Both the position numbers and the translations under genes were made by a program. Shown here one piece after another: positions 51,457-60,226 of a stretch of 64,000 nt of DNA. Origin of the DNA: Acidobacteriota bacterium (GTDB taxonomy: Bacteria; Acidobacteriota; Thermoanaerobaculia; Multivoradales; Multivoraceae). The stretch covers positions 460,134 to 524,133 of the forward strand of contig JAPPCR010000006.1 of NCBI GenBank assembly GCA_028875725.1, given 5' to 3'. Position 1 is the first letter of the stretch, and every line of letters starts with the position of its first letter. The notes beneath the pieces are model-generated. The model was not told the DNA's origin. It saw only the letters and a list, made by a program, of their open reading frames with translations, and searched no databases.

Positions 51457-51469
51457 GGCTTCTCTCCTG

Positions 51470-52504
51470 TCAGTGGACCGCCGCGGCCTGCCGCTGTTCG
51501 ATCGCCGTCAGCCGTTCCCGGATGTCGGGGGACAGCTTGACGCCCAGGTGCGTGATCGTATCCGCCGCCATGGCGATTCCGACCTCGCAGCAGGTGCGGA
51601 TCGGCAGGCCCCGCAGCAGGCCGTAGAGGAAACCGGCGGCGAAGCAGTCGCCGGCGCCGGTCGTGTCGACGACCTCGACCCGGTGTGCGGGAACCCGGTG
51701 TACTTCGTCGCCCCGGCGCACCCAGGCGCCGCGGACACCGTCCTTGATCGCCACGACTTCGATCGTCCTGGCCAGCTCGCGGGCCGCGGCCTCCGGCCCC
51801 AGGCCGGTCATCATCCGCGCCTCTTCGGCGTTGGCGAACAGGATGTCGAAGCCGTGCTCCTTGTGCCGCATGAGGTGGTCGCGCGAGCGGCCGACCGCGA
51901 ACGGATCGGCGAGATCGATGGCCAGCCTGGCGCCGGCGCGGCGGGCGACCGCGATCGCGTGTTCGATCGCGTCGATCTGGTTCGGGGTGTCCCAGATGTA
52001 ACCGGTCGTGAAGAAGATCCGGGACCTCCGGATGTCCTCTTCGGGCACGTGCTCCGGGCGGTACTGCCGGCACACGCCCAGGTGCGTGTTCATCGTCCGT
52101 TCGCCGTCGGGAGTCACCAGGACGACCGACGTGCCGGTGACGCCGTCGATGTGGGCCAGCCGGTTCCGGACCCGGCTCGCGTTCAGACCACGCTCGAACA
52201 GGCGGCCGGTGTCGTCGGCGGCGACCGCCGAGCTGTAGCTGGTGGCCACGCCGAGCAGGGACGCCGCACGCAGCACGTTGGCGCAGGAGCCGCCGGCCTC
52301 GATCTCCGGCTGCAGGACTTCGCCGTCGCGGTTCAGCACGTGATCGAGGATCGCCTCCTGCTCTTCGGCGGTGACGAGCTTCATGATCCCCTTGTCGAGG
52401 CCCATCTCGTCCAGGTGCCGGTCCTCTACCCGCACCAGCAGGTCGAGGATCGCGTTTTCGATTCCGACCAGTTCCGGGTCGGCTGCCCGCGGCGGCTCCG
52501 CCAC
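51470..52504 (-). CDS. PfkB-family carbohydrate/nucleoside kinase
   Basis: A 344-residue ribokinase-fold kinase resembling adenosine kinase-like PfkB proteins. Motifs: EAGGSCANVLRAASLLGVAT near residue 70, NAEEARMMTGLGPEAAA, and the anion-hole/catalytic VVDTTGAGDCFAAGFLYGLL near the C-terminus with its catalytic Asp. Substrate could be adenosine, ribose or another sugar. Starts at GTG, 6 bases after the acyl-CoA synthetase stop. Confidence 0.82.
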   Translation of the reverse strand: MAEPPRAADPELVGIENAILDLLVRVEDRHLDEMGLDKGIMKLVTAEEQEAILDHVLNRDGEVLQPEIEAGGSCANVLRAASLLGVATSYSSAVAADDTGRLFERGLNASRVRNRLAHIDGVTGTSVVLVTPDGERTMNTHLGVCRQYRPEHVPEEDIRRSRIFFTTGYIWDTPNQIDAIEHAIAVARRAGARLAIDLADPFAVGRSRDHLMRHKEHGFDILFANAEEARMMTGLGPEAAARELARTIEVVAIKDGVRGAWVRRGDEVHRVPAHRVEVVDTTGAGDCFAAGFLYGLLRGLPIRTCCEVGIAMAADTITHLGVKLSPDIRERLTAIEQRQAAAVH

Positions 52505-52510
52505 GGCGGG

Positions 52511-54073
52511 CTACTGGTCTCCCCAGCGGTCCTTGACCGCGGCGCGGTCGACGTGGTCGCCGCTCCGCGGCAACTCGCTGGTGAAGATGACGTCGCGGGG
52601 CCGCTTGAACCGGGCGATCCGGGAACCGACGTGCTCGCGGACCGACTCCTGGTCCAGGCCGGCTTCCGGATCGGCCTCGACGACGGCGCGGATCGCCTCG
52701 CCCCAGCGGTCGTCGGTGACACCGAACACGCAGGCGGCACGCACGGCGTCGAGTTCGAGGATCGCGGCCTCGACCTCGGCGGGATAGACGTTCTCGCCGC
52801 CGGGCTTGATCAGCTCCTTCTCCGGCTTCCGGGCGACGTAGAACAGGTTGCCTTCCTCGTCAAAGCGGCCGATATCGCCGGTGTGGTGCCAGCCGCCCCG
52901 GAATGTGTGGGCGGTCACGTCGGGCTGCCCGTCGTAGCCCAGGAAGACCAGCGGTCCGCGGACGACGATCTCGCCGTCCTCGCCGGCGGGCACCTCGCGT
53001 TCGTCGTCGTCGACCAGACGGACGCTGCAGAGTTCGGCCGCCTTGCCGGCGCAGCCGAGCCGCTCGCGGGCGTTCTGGATCGTGACGAAACCGCTCGTCT
53101 CGCACTGCCCGAAACCGGCCCAGAAGGTGGCGTCCGTCTCGTCGTGCAGCCGCTGCATCGTGTCGGGCGAGTCGAGGCCGGTGACGTGGCGGAGGCTGGC
53201 GAGGCGGCTGCCGGCCTCGGCTGCCGCGTCGAGCAGGGTGGTGAGCACCGGCGGGAAGTCGCTGATCATCGTGATCGCGTAACGATCGATCAGATCGACC
53301 GCCTGGGCCGGGTCGTACTTCGCGGTGACCACGTTGGCGCCGCCCGCGTGGAAGACGCTCAGCAGGTGGCCGAGTGCCGCGATGTGGAAGAGCGGCAGCG
53401 CGACCAGGTTGCGGTCCGAGCCGCCGAGGCCGAGCGACGCGATCTCCTGCAGGTTGGCCCAGACCAGGTTCGAGTGGCTGAGCAGGGCGCCACGCGGGAT
53501 GACGTCGACGGCGGCGGTCGCGATGACGGCGAAGGGGTCGCCGGCGGAGACGTCTGGCCGTGGCAGGTCCGCCGCCGCGCCGTTGTAGAGCGAGTCGAGC
53601 GAGGCGTAGCCGTCCGCCGCATCGTCGCCGAACTGGAACCAGTGGGGGATCGCCTCGTCGCCGGGGCCGCCCGGCACCGCGTCGAGGAAGTCCGCGCCCA
53701 CGACGAACGCCCGCGGCCTCGCCCGCTCGCGAACGAGCATCTCGATCTCGCCCGGCTGCAGCCGCCAGTTGATCGGGTAGACGACGATGCCCTGACGGGC
53801 GCAGGCGAAGTAGAGCTCCACGTAGGCCGCCGAGTTCTGCGCCAGGACGGCGAGCCGGTCCCCGGCCGCGAGGCCGAGTCCGTCGAGCCCGGCCGCCAGC
53901 GCGTCGACGCGGTCGCGGAGTTCCGCGAAGCTCCGCTCTTCGCCACCCTCCGTGACGAGCGCGAGCCGGTCGCCGAACGCCGTCGCGTTGCGGACGAGAA
54001 CGTCGTAGAGCGTGAAGTTCTGAACGTGGGACACGTGTCGCCTGACTTCCGAGACGGGCGCGGACTCTATCAA
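52511..54073 (-). CDS. AMP-forming acyl-CoA synthetase
   Basis: A 520-residue class I adenylate-forming enzyme. The A8-type hinge region reads GWHHTGDIGRFDEEGNLFYV, preceded by GEIVVRGPLVFLGYDGQPD and followed by PGGENVYPAEVEAAI. The AMP-binding loop near residue 170 is divergent (VIATAAVDVIPRGALLSHSN versus the usual TSGTTGxPKG). The C-terminal catalytic Lys region is not clear-cut. Start TTG 54073 is uncertain. It probably activates a fatty or aryl acid as its CoA ester. First gene of the long minus-strand run to 43309. Confidence 0.8.
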   Translation of the reverse strand: MIESAPVSEVRRHVSHVQNFTLYDVLVRNATAFGDRLALVTEGGEERSFAELRDRVDALAAGLDGLGLAAGDRLAVLAQNSAAYVELYFACARQGIVVYPINWRLQPGEIEMLVRERARPRAFVVGADFLDAVPGGPGDEAIPHWFQFGDDAADGYASLDSLYNGAAADLPRPDVSAGDPFAVIATAAVDVIPRGALLSHSNLVWANLQEIASLGLGGSDRNLVALPLFHIAALGHLLSVFHAGGANVVTAKYDPAQAVDLIDRYAITMISDFPPVLTTLLDAAAEAGSRLASLRHVTGLDSPDTMQRLHDETDATFWAGFGQCETSGFVTIQNARERLGCAGKAAELCSVRLVDDDEREVPAGEDGEIVVRGPLVFLGYDGQPDVTAHTFRGGWHHTGDIGRFDEEGNLFYVARKPEKELIKPGGENVYPAEVEAAILELDAVRAACVFGVTDDRWGEAIRAVVEADPEAGLDQESVREHVGSRIARFKRPRDVIFTSELPRSGDHVDRAAVKDRWGDQ

Positions 54074-54336
54074 CGCCGGCTGGCGTAGCGGCGTCGATGT
54101 TGACTCGCTCGCGCGGAGCCGGGGGAGGGGGTCCCGGACGGACGCTCGCGCTTTCCAGGTGGAGGATGAGTTGGCGCTCGCTTCGGTCGCCTGCGCTGCG
54201 CTTCGATCTGGGTTGAGGGGGCGGTCTGGGCAGTCGCTTGGCTCCAGCCCGCCGGGACCCCCTCCCCCGGCTCCACGCGGGCTGGACGCTCCGAGGCTAG
54301 GCTACGAAGTCTGAGTTGCGGGAAGGAGGGGCGCCG
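54074..54336. repeat. Non-coding inverted-repeat element
   Basis: A 263-base gap between divergent genes. A 23-bp perfect inverted repeat (54115-54137 with 54252-54274, arms beginning GGAGCCGGGGG) extends by a further 4 pairs after one mismatch and encloses 114 bases. The loop contains G/C-rich quasi-repeats of CGCTTCG-type sequence. No supported gene. It may be a dispersed repeat or a long hairpin. The strong GGAAGGAGG ribosome-binding site of the nuclease gene lies at its right end. Confidence 0.6.
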
Positions 54337-55395
54337 ATGCAGAGGTTCGGTCGTGGGATAGCCGCAGGGTGTGTTGTTCTGTTGGTTGGTGGGGTGCCGG
54401 CTGCCCATGCCTGGAACGACTTTGGCCATGAACTCATTGCCCGGATCGCCTGGCAGGAACTGGAGCCGGAGGTTCGCAACCGGGTTCTCGCCTTGTTCCG
54501 GCAGGCGCCCAGGGACAGTCTGATGCACTGCCTCGATCTGAACCAGGATCGCCGTCGGGGCTGCGGTCGGTTCGCGTATCGCCTTGAGGATGCAGAGAGC
54601 AGCGAAGACGCGGACCGGATCCTGTTCGAGCGGGCCGCCTACTGGCCCGACCTGGCACGTCAGCTCGAGAAGTACAACCGCCCGACCTGGCACTACATCG
54701 GATGGACTTGGCGCCAGGCCGCCGACGGGACCGCCCACGACACGGATCTGCCGGTGGCGGAACCGAATGCGGTGAGCCAGTTGGTCGAACTTGCGCGCTC
54801 GGTCGCCGATGCTTCCGCCCGGCCGGGCAAGCGCGCCATCCATCTGGCCTGGATCTTCCACCTCGTAGGGGACGTCCACCAGCCCCTTCACGCCGCGTCC
54901 CGGGTCACGGAGCGGCGCGACGAACGGGAAGGCGATCGTGGCGGCAACGGTTTCGGTCTTGACCAGTGGAACCGCAACCTCCACGCCTTCTGGGATGGCG
55001 CCCTCGACGGCCGGTTCAGGGCTGAATACAGGGATCGGGCCCTGGCTCGACTCGACGCGCCTACCGACGGGCCGCCGCCCGAGCAGTTCTGGAGGTTCTT
55101 CGGAGAGGCCCGCGACCGAGAGTACGAGGCTCACAAGGACCGGGTCGCAGCCGAGGCTCGCGCGCGCCACCCACTCGACGACGCCGTCCGGGCGAACCTC
55201 AAGTCAGGCGATTTCGAAGCCTGGGCAGCGGAGTCCAACCGGATCGTCCGGAACGCCCTCTATCCTCCCGACCTCAAGCGGGGCGAAGCACCGTCCGGCG
55301 CCTACGCCGACCGCGCCTATGACATCTCCCTGCAGCGGGCCGCCCTCGCCGGCTATCGCCTGGCCGACCTGCTTACCACCCTCCTGGCGCCGTAG
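54337..55395 (+). CDS. Secreted S1/P1-type nuclease
   Basis: A 352-residue zinc-dependent nuclease of the S1/P1 family, with a Sec signal (CVVLLVGGVPAAHA) leaving the mature N-terminal Trp that the family uses as a zinc ligand (AWNDFGHELIARIAWQEL). Other ligands: His in THLAWIFHLVGDVHQPLHAA-like block (HLVGDVHQPLH), and Asp/His in GFGLDQWNRNLHAFWD. Degrades single-stranded nucleic acid or 3'-nucleotides outside the cell. ATG preceded by a strong ribosome-binding site. Confidence 0.88.
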   Translation: MQRFGRGIAAGCVVLLVGGVPAAHAWNDFGHELIARIAWQELEPEVRNRVLALFRQAPRDSLMHCLDLNQDRRRGCGRFAYRLEDAESSEDADRILFERAAYWPDLARQLEKYNRPTWHYIGWTWRQAADGTAHDTDLPVAEPNAVSQLVELARSVADASARPGKRAIHLAWIFHLVGDVHQPLHAASRVTERRDEREGDRGGNGFGLDQWNRNLHAFWDGALDGRFRAEYRDRALARLDAPTDGPPPEQFWRFFGEARDREYEAHKDRVAAEARARHPLDDAVRANLKSGDFEAWAAESNRIVRNALYPPDLKRGEAPSGAYADRAYDISLQRAALAGYRLADLLTTLLAP

Positions 55396-55459
55396 GCGCA
55401 TCCCACGATCGCTTCCGTGCGCTGCCGTGCTACTACGGGCTGCGGGGAGTAGACGCGCG

Positions 55460-56011
55460 TTGCCCCGTCTGTTCGTTGCCCTCGACCTGCCTCCTGAGTT
55501 GAAGGCGGCTGCCCGCAGCCTGCAGTCCGGCCTGCGCAATGCCCGCTGGCTGGACGACGCCGGTCTGCATCTCACGCTGGCGTTCATCGGCGAGGTCGAC
55601 GGTTCGGCTGTGGAGCGGGTCGAAGATGCTCTGGCCGAGGTCGAGGCCGAGCCGATCCATGTCGAGCTTCACGGCCTTGGTTGCTTTCCCGGGCGCGGCG
55701 CCCCACGGGTGCTCTGGACGGGCGCGGCGCCGAAGGCCGAGCTTGCAGACCTTGCCAGTGCCGTTACGCGGGGCCTACGGCGCGCCGGCGTGACTCTGAA
55801 GCGCCGGAGGTTCGCTCCCCACGTCAGCCTGGTACGATTCCGCTGGCCGCCTCCGCCCATTGACCTGGAGAGGTACCTGGCCGCCCACTCCCTGTTCCGG
55901 AGCCCGGTCTGCGAAGTCGCGTCGTTTCATCTTTACTCCAGCATCCTGCACCCGTCGGGGGCGCGCCACACGATCGAGGCGACCTTTCCTCTCGAGCGAA
56001 ACGGCTGGTGA
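55460..56011 (+). CDS. thpR: RNA 2',3'-cyclic phosphodiesterase (ThpR/LigT)
   Basis: A 183-residue 2H-phosphoesterase. The two HxT/SxL-type motifs are LHLTLAFIGEVDG (about residue 36) and FAPHVSLVRFRW (about residue 119). The family N-terminus LPRLFVALDLPPELK is present, and LYSSILHPSGARHTIEATF ends the domain. The TTG start at 55460 follows GGGGAG. Hydrolyses 2',3'-cyclic nucleotides in RNA. It follows the nuclease gene by 64 bases. Confidence 0.88.
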   Translation: MPRLFVALDLPPELKAAARSLQSGLRNARWLDDAGLHLTLAFIGEVDGSAVERVEDALAEVEAEPIHVELHGLGCFPGRGAPRVLWTGAAPKAELADLASAVTRGLRRAGVTLKRRRFAPHVSLVRFRWPPPPIDLERYLAAHSLFRSPVCEVASFHLYSSILHPSGARHTIEATFPLERNGW

Positions 56012-56017
56012 ACCGCG

Positions 56018-56965
56018 CTACGCGGCCGGCAGTCGATTCAGGAAGCGGCGGATCGACCCGACGAGGCGGTCCGGAGCGTCGTAGTGGACCATGTGGCCGG
56101 CGCCCTCGATCTCTTCGTGCCGGCCGCGGCGAAAGAGGGCGACGCGGCGGGCGATCTCTTCGGGTTCGGGGGTGGCGTGCTGTTCGTCGATGCCGCGGCG
56201 GCTGCTCCAGAACTCGTTGGCGAGGGCCGCGGTGAGGATGAGGGTGGGGCAGGTGACCCAGCTCCAGCGTTCCTCGGAGGCTTCCGGCACGTTCGACATC
56301 CAGGTCGTCACGACCTGGGGATCCCACTTCCACTCCAGGCCGCCGGAAGCCAGAGGGCGGGTGCCCAGGTCCACGAACTCGTGCGCGCGGTCCGGGTCGA
56401 GGCGGGGATGCACGCGCTTCAGCAGGTCCCAGGCGTGGTCCTTGGAGGAAACCATCCGGTGCTTGCGCGGGTGGGTCAGCGACTCGACTCCCATCCTGGC
56501 CCGTTTCTGCTTGACCTCTTCGGGGAAGCGGTTCAGGGCGTAGGGCGGACCGAGACCCTCGATCAACACGATGGCCCGTGGCAGCTCGGAGAAGATCCCC
56601 GCCCACTGGGCCACGACCTGGCCTCCGAGGCTGTGGCCGATGACGATCGGTCGCTCGAGTTCGCAGTCGAGGAACACGGCGTGCAGGTCCGCGATGTGGT
56701 GCGCCATCGTGTAGATGCCGGGATGCGCGCTCTCGCCGTGGCCGCGCAGGTCGTAGGCGATGACCCGGTGGTCGGCGGCCAGGGCCTCGGCGACCGGCGC
56801 GAGCGTGAGCGCGAAGTCCTGGATGCCGTGCGCCAGCAGGATCGGGGGGCCAGAGGCCTGACCCCACTCGTAGATCTCGAGTTCGGTGCCGCTGGCCTCG
56901 ATGCGTCGCTGCCGGTGGGTCGCCGGCTCGAACCGGTGCGGCGGTTGGGATGCGGTCAGGGTCAA
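56018..56965 (-). CDS. Alpha/beta hydrolase fold protein
   Basis: A 315-residue alpha/beta hydrolase. PILLAHGIQDFALTLAPVAE and VIAYDLRGHGESAH precede the nucleophile elbow IVIGHSLGGQVVAQ. The His candidate is in EIEGAGHMVHYDAPD and the Asp is less clear. The TTG at 56965 overlaps the VPS10-type gene stop as TTGA; an upstream in-frame start would run into that gene. Substrate unknown. Last gene of a three-gene minus-strand set with the BNR protein and the exported dehydrogenase. Confidence 0.78.
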   Translation of the reverse strand: MTLTASQPPHRFEPATHRQRRIEASGTELEIYEWGQASGPPILLAHGIQDFALTLAPVAEALAADHRVIAYDLRGHGESAHPGIYTMAHHIADLHAVFLDCELERPIVIGHSLGGQVVAQWAGIFSELPRAIVLIEGLGPPYALNRFPEEVKQKRARMGVESLTHPRKHRMVSSKDHAWDLLKRVHPRLDPDRAHEFVDLGTRPLASGGLEWKWDPQVVTTWMSNVPEASEERWSWVTCPTLILTAALANEFWSSRRGIDEQHATPEPEEIARRVALFRRGRHEEIEGAGHMVHYDAPDRLVGSIRRFLNRLPAA

Positions 56966-59900
56966 GGAGGGGCCACCAGCAGGAAACCGCTGTCGGCGAG
57001 CGTCCGGTTCAGCTCCGCCAGCGGGCCGGCAAGAGTAGCGTTGAAACGGTCCTCCTGCGCGGCCAGTTCGTCGCTGAGCATCCGCCACACCGCGGCCTGC
57101 TGATCCGTGGGCCGGGCGTCGGCCTGGCCGACCGAGCGCGCCAGGTAGGTGAGTCGGGCGTAGAGCCGGCGCGGCCAGCGCAGGGCGTCCTGGCCGGTGC
57201 CGGTCATCCGGAGGTCGAAGAACTCCCCCTCGGTCGCCCGGAGCTCCTCGCGCAGCGAGCCGGCCTGGTTGGTGGCTCTGAAGACGTCGATGTCGCCCCC
57301 GCTCTCCGACAGGCGATCTTCGAGTTGTCGCAGGTCGCGGCGAAGGCGCTCGGCTTCGTTGATGAGGTGGACGGCTCGCTCGATGCCGTCGTGGATCTGG
57401 GCGAGCAGGGCGTGCTGCGCCTCCAGGTCGCTGGGCGACGCGGTGGAGTCCGGGTCGAGCAGGAGGTCCATGTCGACCGTTGACGCCGGCTCGCTGTCGT
57501 CCGGCTCGCCGTCGTCGGTCGGGAGGACCAGTTCGAGCAGGTAGTTGCCCGGAGCGGCCAGCATCGAGAATCGGCCGCCGTCGGGCAGCGGCCGCCAGCC
57601 TCGGTCAGGCATCTCCCAGTCGGGCCGCTCGTCGGGCTTCGAGCGCAGCCGGACCTCGGCCGTCGGGGCGTGGCGCAGGTCCCAGGTCACGCGGTGAAGA
57701 CCCGCCGCCGCGGGCAGGTCTTCCAGGGTGCGGACGAGGTCGCCGCCGGCGTCGCGGACGCGGATCGTGGCGATGTCACCGGCGTCGGTTGACGTCGGGA
57801 TCCAGTAGTGGAGCAGGGCGCCGTACGGCGGGTTCGTTCCGGTCGCCGGCACGTCGGGTTGGGCCATCGGCGCGCCGCGGGTGCGGAAACGGTAGGTAAC
57901 ACGTGGCGCCAGCAGCGTCGGCCCGCGGCTCGCCAGACCGCGCGCGACCTCGCGCAGTGCCGTCAGGTCGTCGAGGACCCAGATGCCGCGGCCGTAGGTG
58001 GCGACCACCAGGTCGTCGAAGTGCTCCTGCACCTCGATCCAGTGGACGGGCGCCGGCGGCAGGTTCGGCTCACCGTTGCTGCGCCGCGAGAGGCTCCGCC
58101 AGTTCGTTCCATCGTCGAAGGAAACGTGGAGCGCGTTCTCGGTGCCCAGGAACAGGAGCCCGGCCTGCTCCGGATCCTCGCGGACGGCGTGGACGTTCGC
58201 GAGCGGTCCGCGCGGCAGGCCGGCCGCGAGGTCGGTCCACGTCGCGCCGTAGTCGTTCGTCCGGAACACGTAGGGCGTCGTGTCGCCCTCCTGGTGACGG
58301 TCGACCGCCACATAGGCGGCGCCGGCGGCGAAGTCCGACGGGTCGATGTTGCGCACGGTGCCGAGGGGCGGCAGGCCGGGGAGGTTCGCGGTCACGTTGG
58401 TCCAGGTCGCACCGCCGTTCCGGGTCAACTGGACCTGGCCGTCGTTCGTGCCGGCCCAGAGCAGCCCGGGCTCGAGCGGGCTCTCGGCGATCGCGAACAC
58501 GACCGGCGCGATCGTCGGTCCGGCGTCGTCGAGGGTCAGGCCGCCCGTGCGGCGCATGAGAGCCGGGTCGGCGGTGGTGAGATCGGGCGAGATCCGCTCC
58601 CAGCTCTGGCCGCGGTCGCGGCTCCGGTGGACGTACTGGCTTCCGGCGTAGACGGCCTCCGGATCGTGCGGCGAGGTGGCAAAGGGGGCAGTCCACTGGA
58701 AGCGGTACTCGAGTTCCGAGGCCGGCGAGCTCTCGATGGCCAACGGCCAGACGCTGACGTCGCGGGACTGGCCCGAGCGCAGGTCGTAGAGCTCGAGCTG
58801 TCCGTCGTAGCAGCCGGTCCAGACCAGGTTCGGGTCGGCGCGGTGGACCATCGAGAAGCCGACCTCGCAGCCGCCGACGGAGTGCCACTCGCCGACCGGG
58901 ATGCCCTGGGTGCGTCCTCCGTAGAGGACGCGGCTCGGCCCGCGCATCGAGGGTCCGTCCTGGCGGTTGCCGTAGACGAAGTAGGGCCGGCGGTCGTCGG
59001 TCGATACGTGGTACATCTGCGCGATCGGCAACTGGGGCCGGTACCAGGAGCGCCCGCGGTCGTTCGTGACGCTCACGCCGCCGTCGTGACCGACGATCCG
59101 CCGGTCGGGATCGAGCGGGTCGATCCAGATATCGTGGTGGTCCCAACCGGGCTGTTCAAAGCCCTCGCTTTCGACCGTGCGGCCGCCGTCGAGCGAGATG
59201 GACTGCCGGGTGGCGACGAACGTGACCTCGTCCGCGCGGTCGGGCGCCGCGGCCATGCGCGTGTAGTAGAGCGGCCGGGTGATCAGGTTCAGGTCGCGGC
59301 TGATCAATCGCCACGAGTCGCCGCGGTCGTCCGAGCGCCAGAGGACGCCGGCGAAGGGATCGGAAGGAGCGAAGTCGCGGTTCGAACTCGTCTCGATCAG
59401 GGCGTAGACGCGGTCCGGATCGTCGGCCGACGTGGCGAGTCCGATCTTCCCGAGCGGCGGCTCGGGCAGGCCCGCTCCCTCGAGGCGCGTCCAGGTGTCG
59501 CCGCCGTCCTTCGAGCGGTAGATGCCGCTGCCCGGGCCGCCGCTGGTGCGGCCGGAGGTCCGGATCTCGATCTGCCAGGCCGCGGCATAGACGAACCGCG
59601 GGTTGTCGGGCGCGAAGGCGAGATCGACGACGCCGGTGTCCGCGTCGATGAACAGGACGTGCTCCCAGGTGACGCCGCCGTCGGTGGTGCGGAAGACGCC
59701 CCGGGCCTCCTCGTCCTGCTCCTGCGGGCCGTAGGCGTGGCCGAGCGCGGCGACCAGGGCGGTGTCGGGATCGTCCGGGTGGACCAGGATGCGGCCGATC
59801 CTGCCGCTGGCGTCGAGCCCCAGGTGTTCAAAGCTGTCGCCGCGGTCGGTCGAGCGGTAGACACCGTTGCCGATCGAGATGTTGCTGCGGATGAAGCTCT

Positions 59901-60225
59901 CGCCGGTCCCCACCCAGATCACGTTGGGGTCGGACGGGGCGACGGTGACCGAGCCGATCGAAGCCGCCTCCTGGCGGTCGAAGATGGGTTCCCAGCCGAC
60001 GCCGCCATCGTTGCTGCGCCAGAGCCCGCCCGAAGCGGCGCCGGCGTAGTAGACGTTGCTCTCGCCGGGCACTCCGGCGACGGCCGAAACCCGGTTGCCG
60101 ATCGGCCCGACGTGGCGGAACGCGAACGGATCGAGAAGCTGCGGCAGAGCGTCCGCAGCCGGTTGGGCGGCCGCGGCGGCGGCGCCGAGCAGGAGGGCGA
60201 GAAACGCCCTGTGACGGATAGGCGT
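56962..60225 (-). CDS. Exported VPS10/BNR beta-propeller protein (non-canonical start)
   Basis: About 1,087 residues. Two sortilin/VPS10-like propellers are built from repeated BNR (Asp-box) blades such as SNDGGVGWEPIFDR, STDRGDSFEHLGLD, TTDGGVTWEHVLF, SKDGGDTWTRLEG and RSRDRGQSWERISPD. The end has a coiled segment and an LLVAPP tail. The first canonical start (GTG 60072) lies after VSAVAG and misses the signal peptide. The complete export signal (TPIRHRAFLALLLGAAAAAA) is reached only from ACG 60225 or ATC 60219. Function unknown; perhaps binding or turnover of extracellular polymers. Confidence 0.75.
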   Translation of the reverse strand, partial: TPIRHRAFLALLLGAAAAAAQPAADALPQLLDPFAFRHVGPIGNRVSAVAGVPGESNVYYAGAASGGLWRSNDGGVGWEPIFDRQEAASIGSVTVAPSDPNVIWVGTGESFIRSNISIGNGVYRSTDRGDSFEHLGLDASGRIGRILVHPDDPDTALVAALGHAYGPQEQDEEARGVFRTTDGGVTWEHVLFIDADTGVVDLAFAPDNPRFVYAAAWQIEIRTSGRTSGGPGSGIYRSKDGGDTWTRLEGAGLPEPPLGKIGLATSADDPDRVYALIETSSNRDFAPSDPFAGVLWRSDDRGDSWRLISRDLNLITRPLYYTRMAAAPDRADEVTFVATRQSISLDGGRTVESEGFEQPGWDHHDIWIDPLDPDRRIVGHDGGVSVTNDRGRSWYRPQLPIAQMYHVSTDDRRPYFVYGNRQDGPSMRGPSRVLYGGRTQGIPVGEWHSVGGCEVGFSMVHRADPNLVWTGCYDGQLELYDLRSGQSRDVSVWPLAIESSPASELEYRFQWTAPFATSPHDPEAVYAGSQYVHRSRDRGQSWERISPDLTTADPALMRRTGGLTLDDAGPTIAPVVFAIAESPLEPGLLWAGTNDGQVQLTRNGGATWTNVTANLPGLPPLGTVRNIDPSDFAAGAAYVAVDRHQEGDTTPYVFRTNDYGATWTDLAAGLPRGPLANVHAVREDPEQAGLLFLGTENALHVSFDDGTNWRSLSRRSNGEPNLPPAPVHWIEVQEHFDDLVVATYGRGIWVLDDLTALREVARGLASRGPTLLAPRVTYRFRTRGAPMAQPDVPATGTNPPYGALLHYWIPTSTDAGDIATIRVRDAGGDLVRTLEDLPAAAGLHRVTWDLRHAPTAEVRLRSKPDERPDWEMPDRGWRPLPDGGRFSMLAAPGNYLLELVLPTDDGEPDDSEPASTVDMDLLLDPDSTASPSDLEAQHALLAQIHDGIERAVHLINEAERLRRDLRQLEDRLSESGGDIDVFRATNQAGSLREELRATEGEFFDLRMTGTGQDALRWPRRLYARLTYLARSVGQADARPTDQQAAVWRMLSDELAAQEDRFNATLAGPLAELNRTLADSGFLLVAPP

Positions 60226-60226
60226 C

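Noticed and set aside
51401..54088. Plus-strand open frame of 895 codons
   Set aside because: Antisense to the PfkB kinase and acyl-CoA synthetase genes, both with clear motifs.
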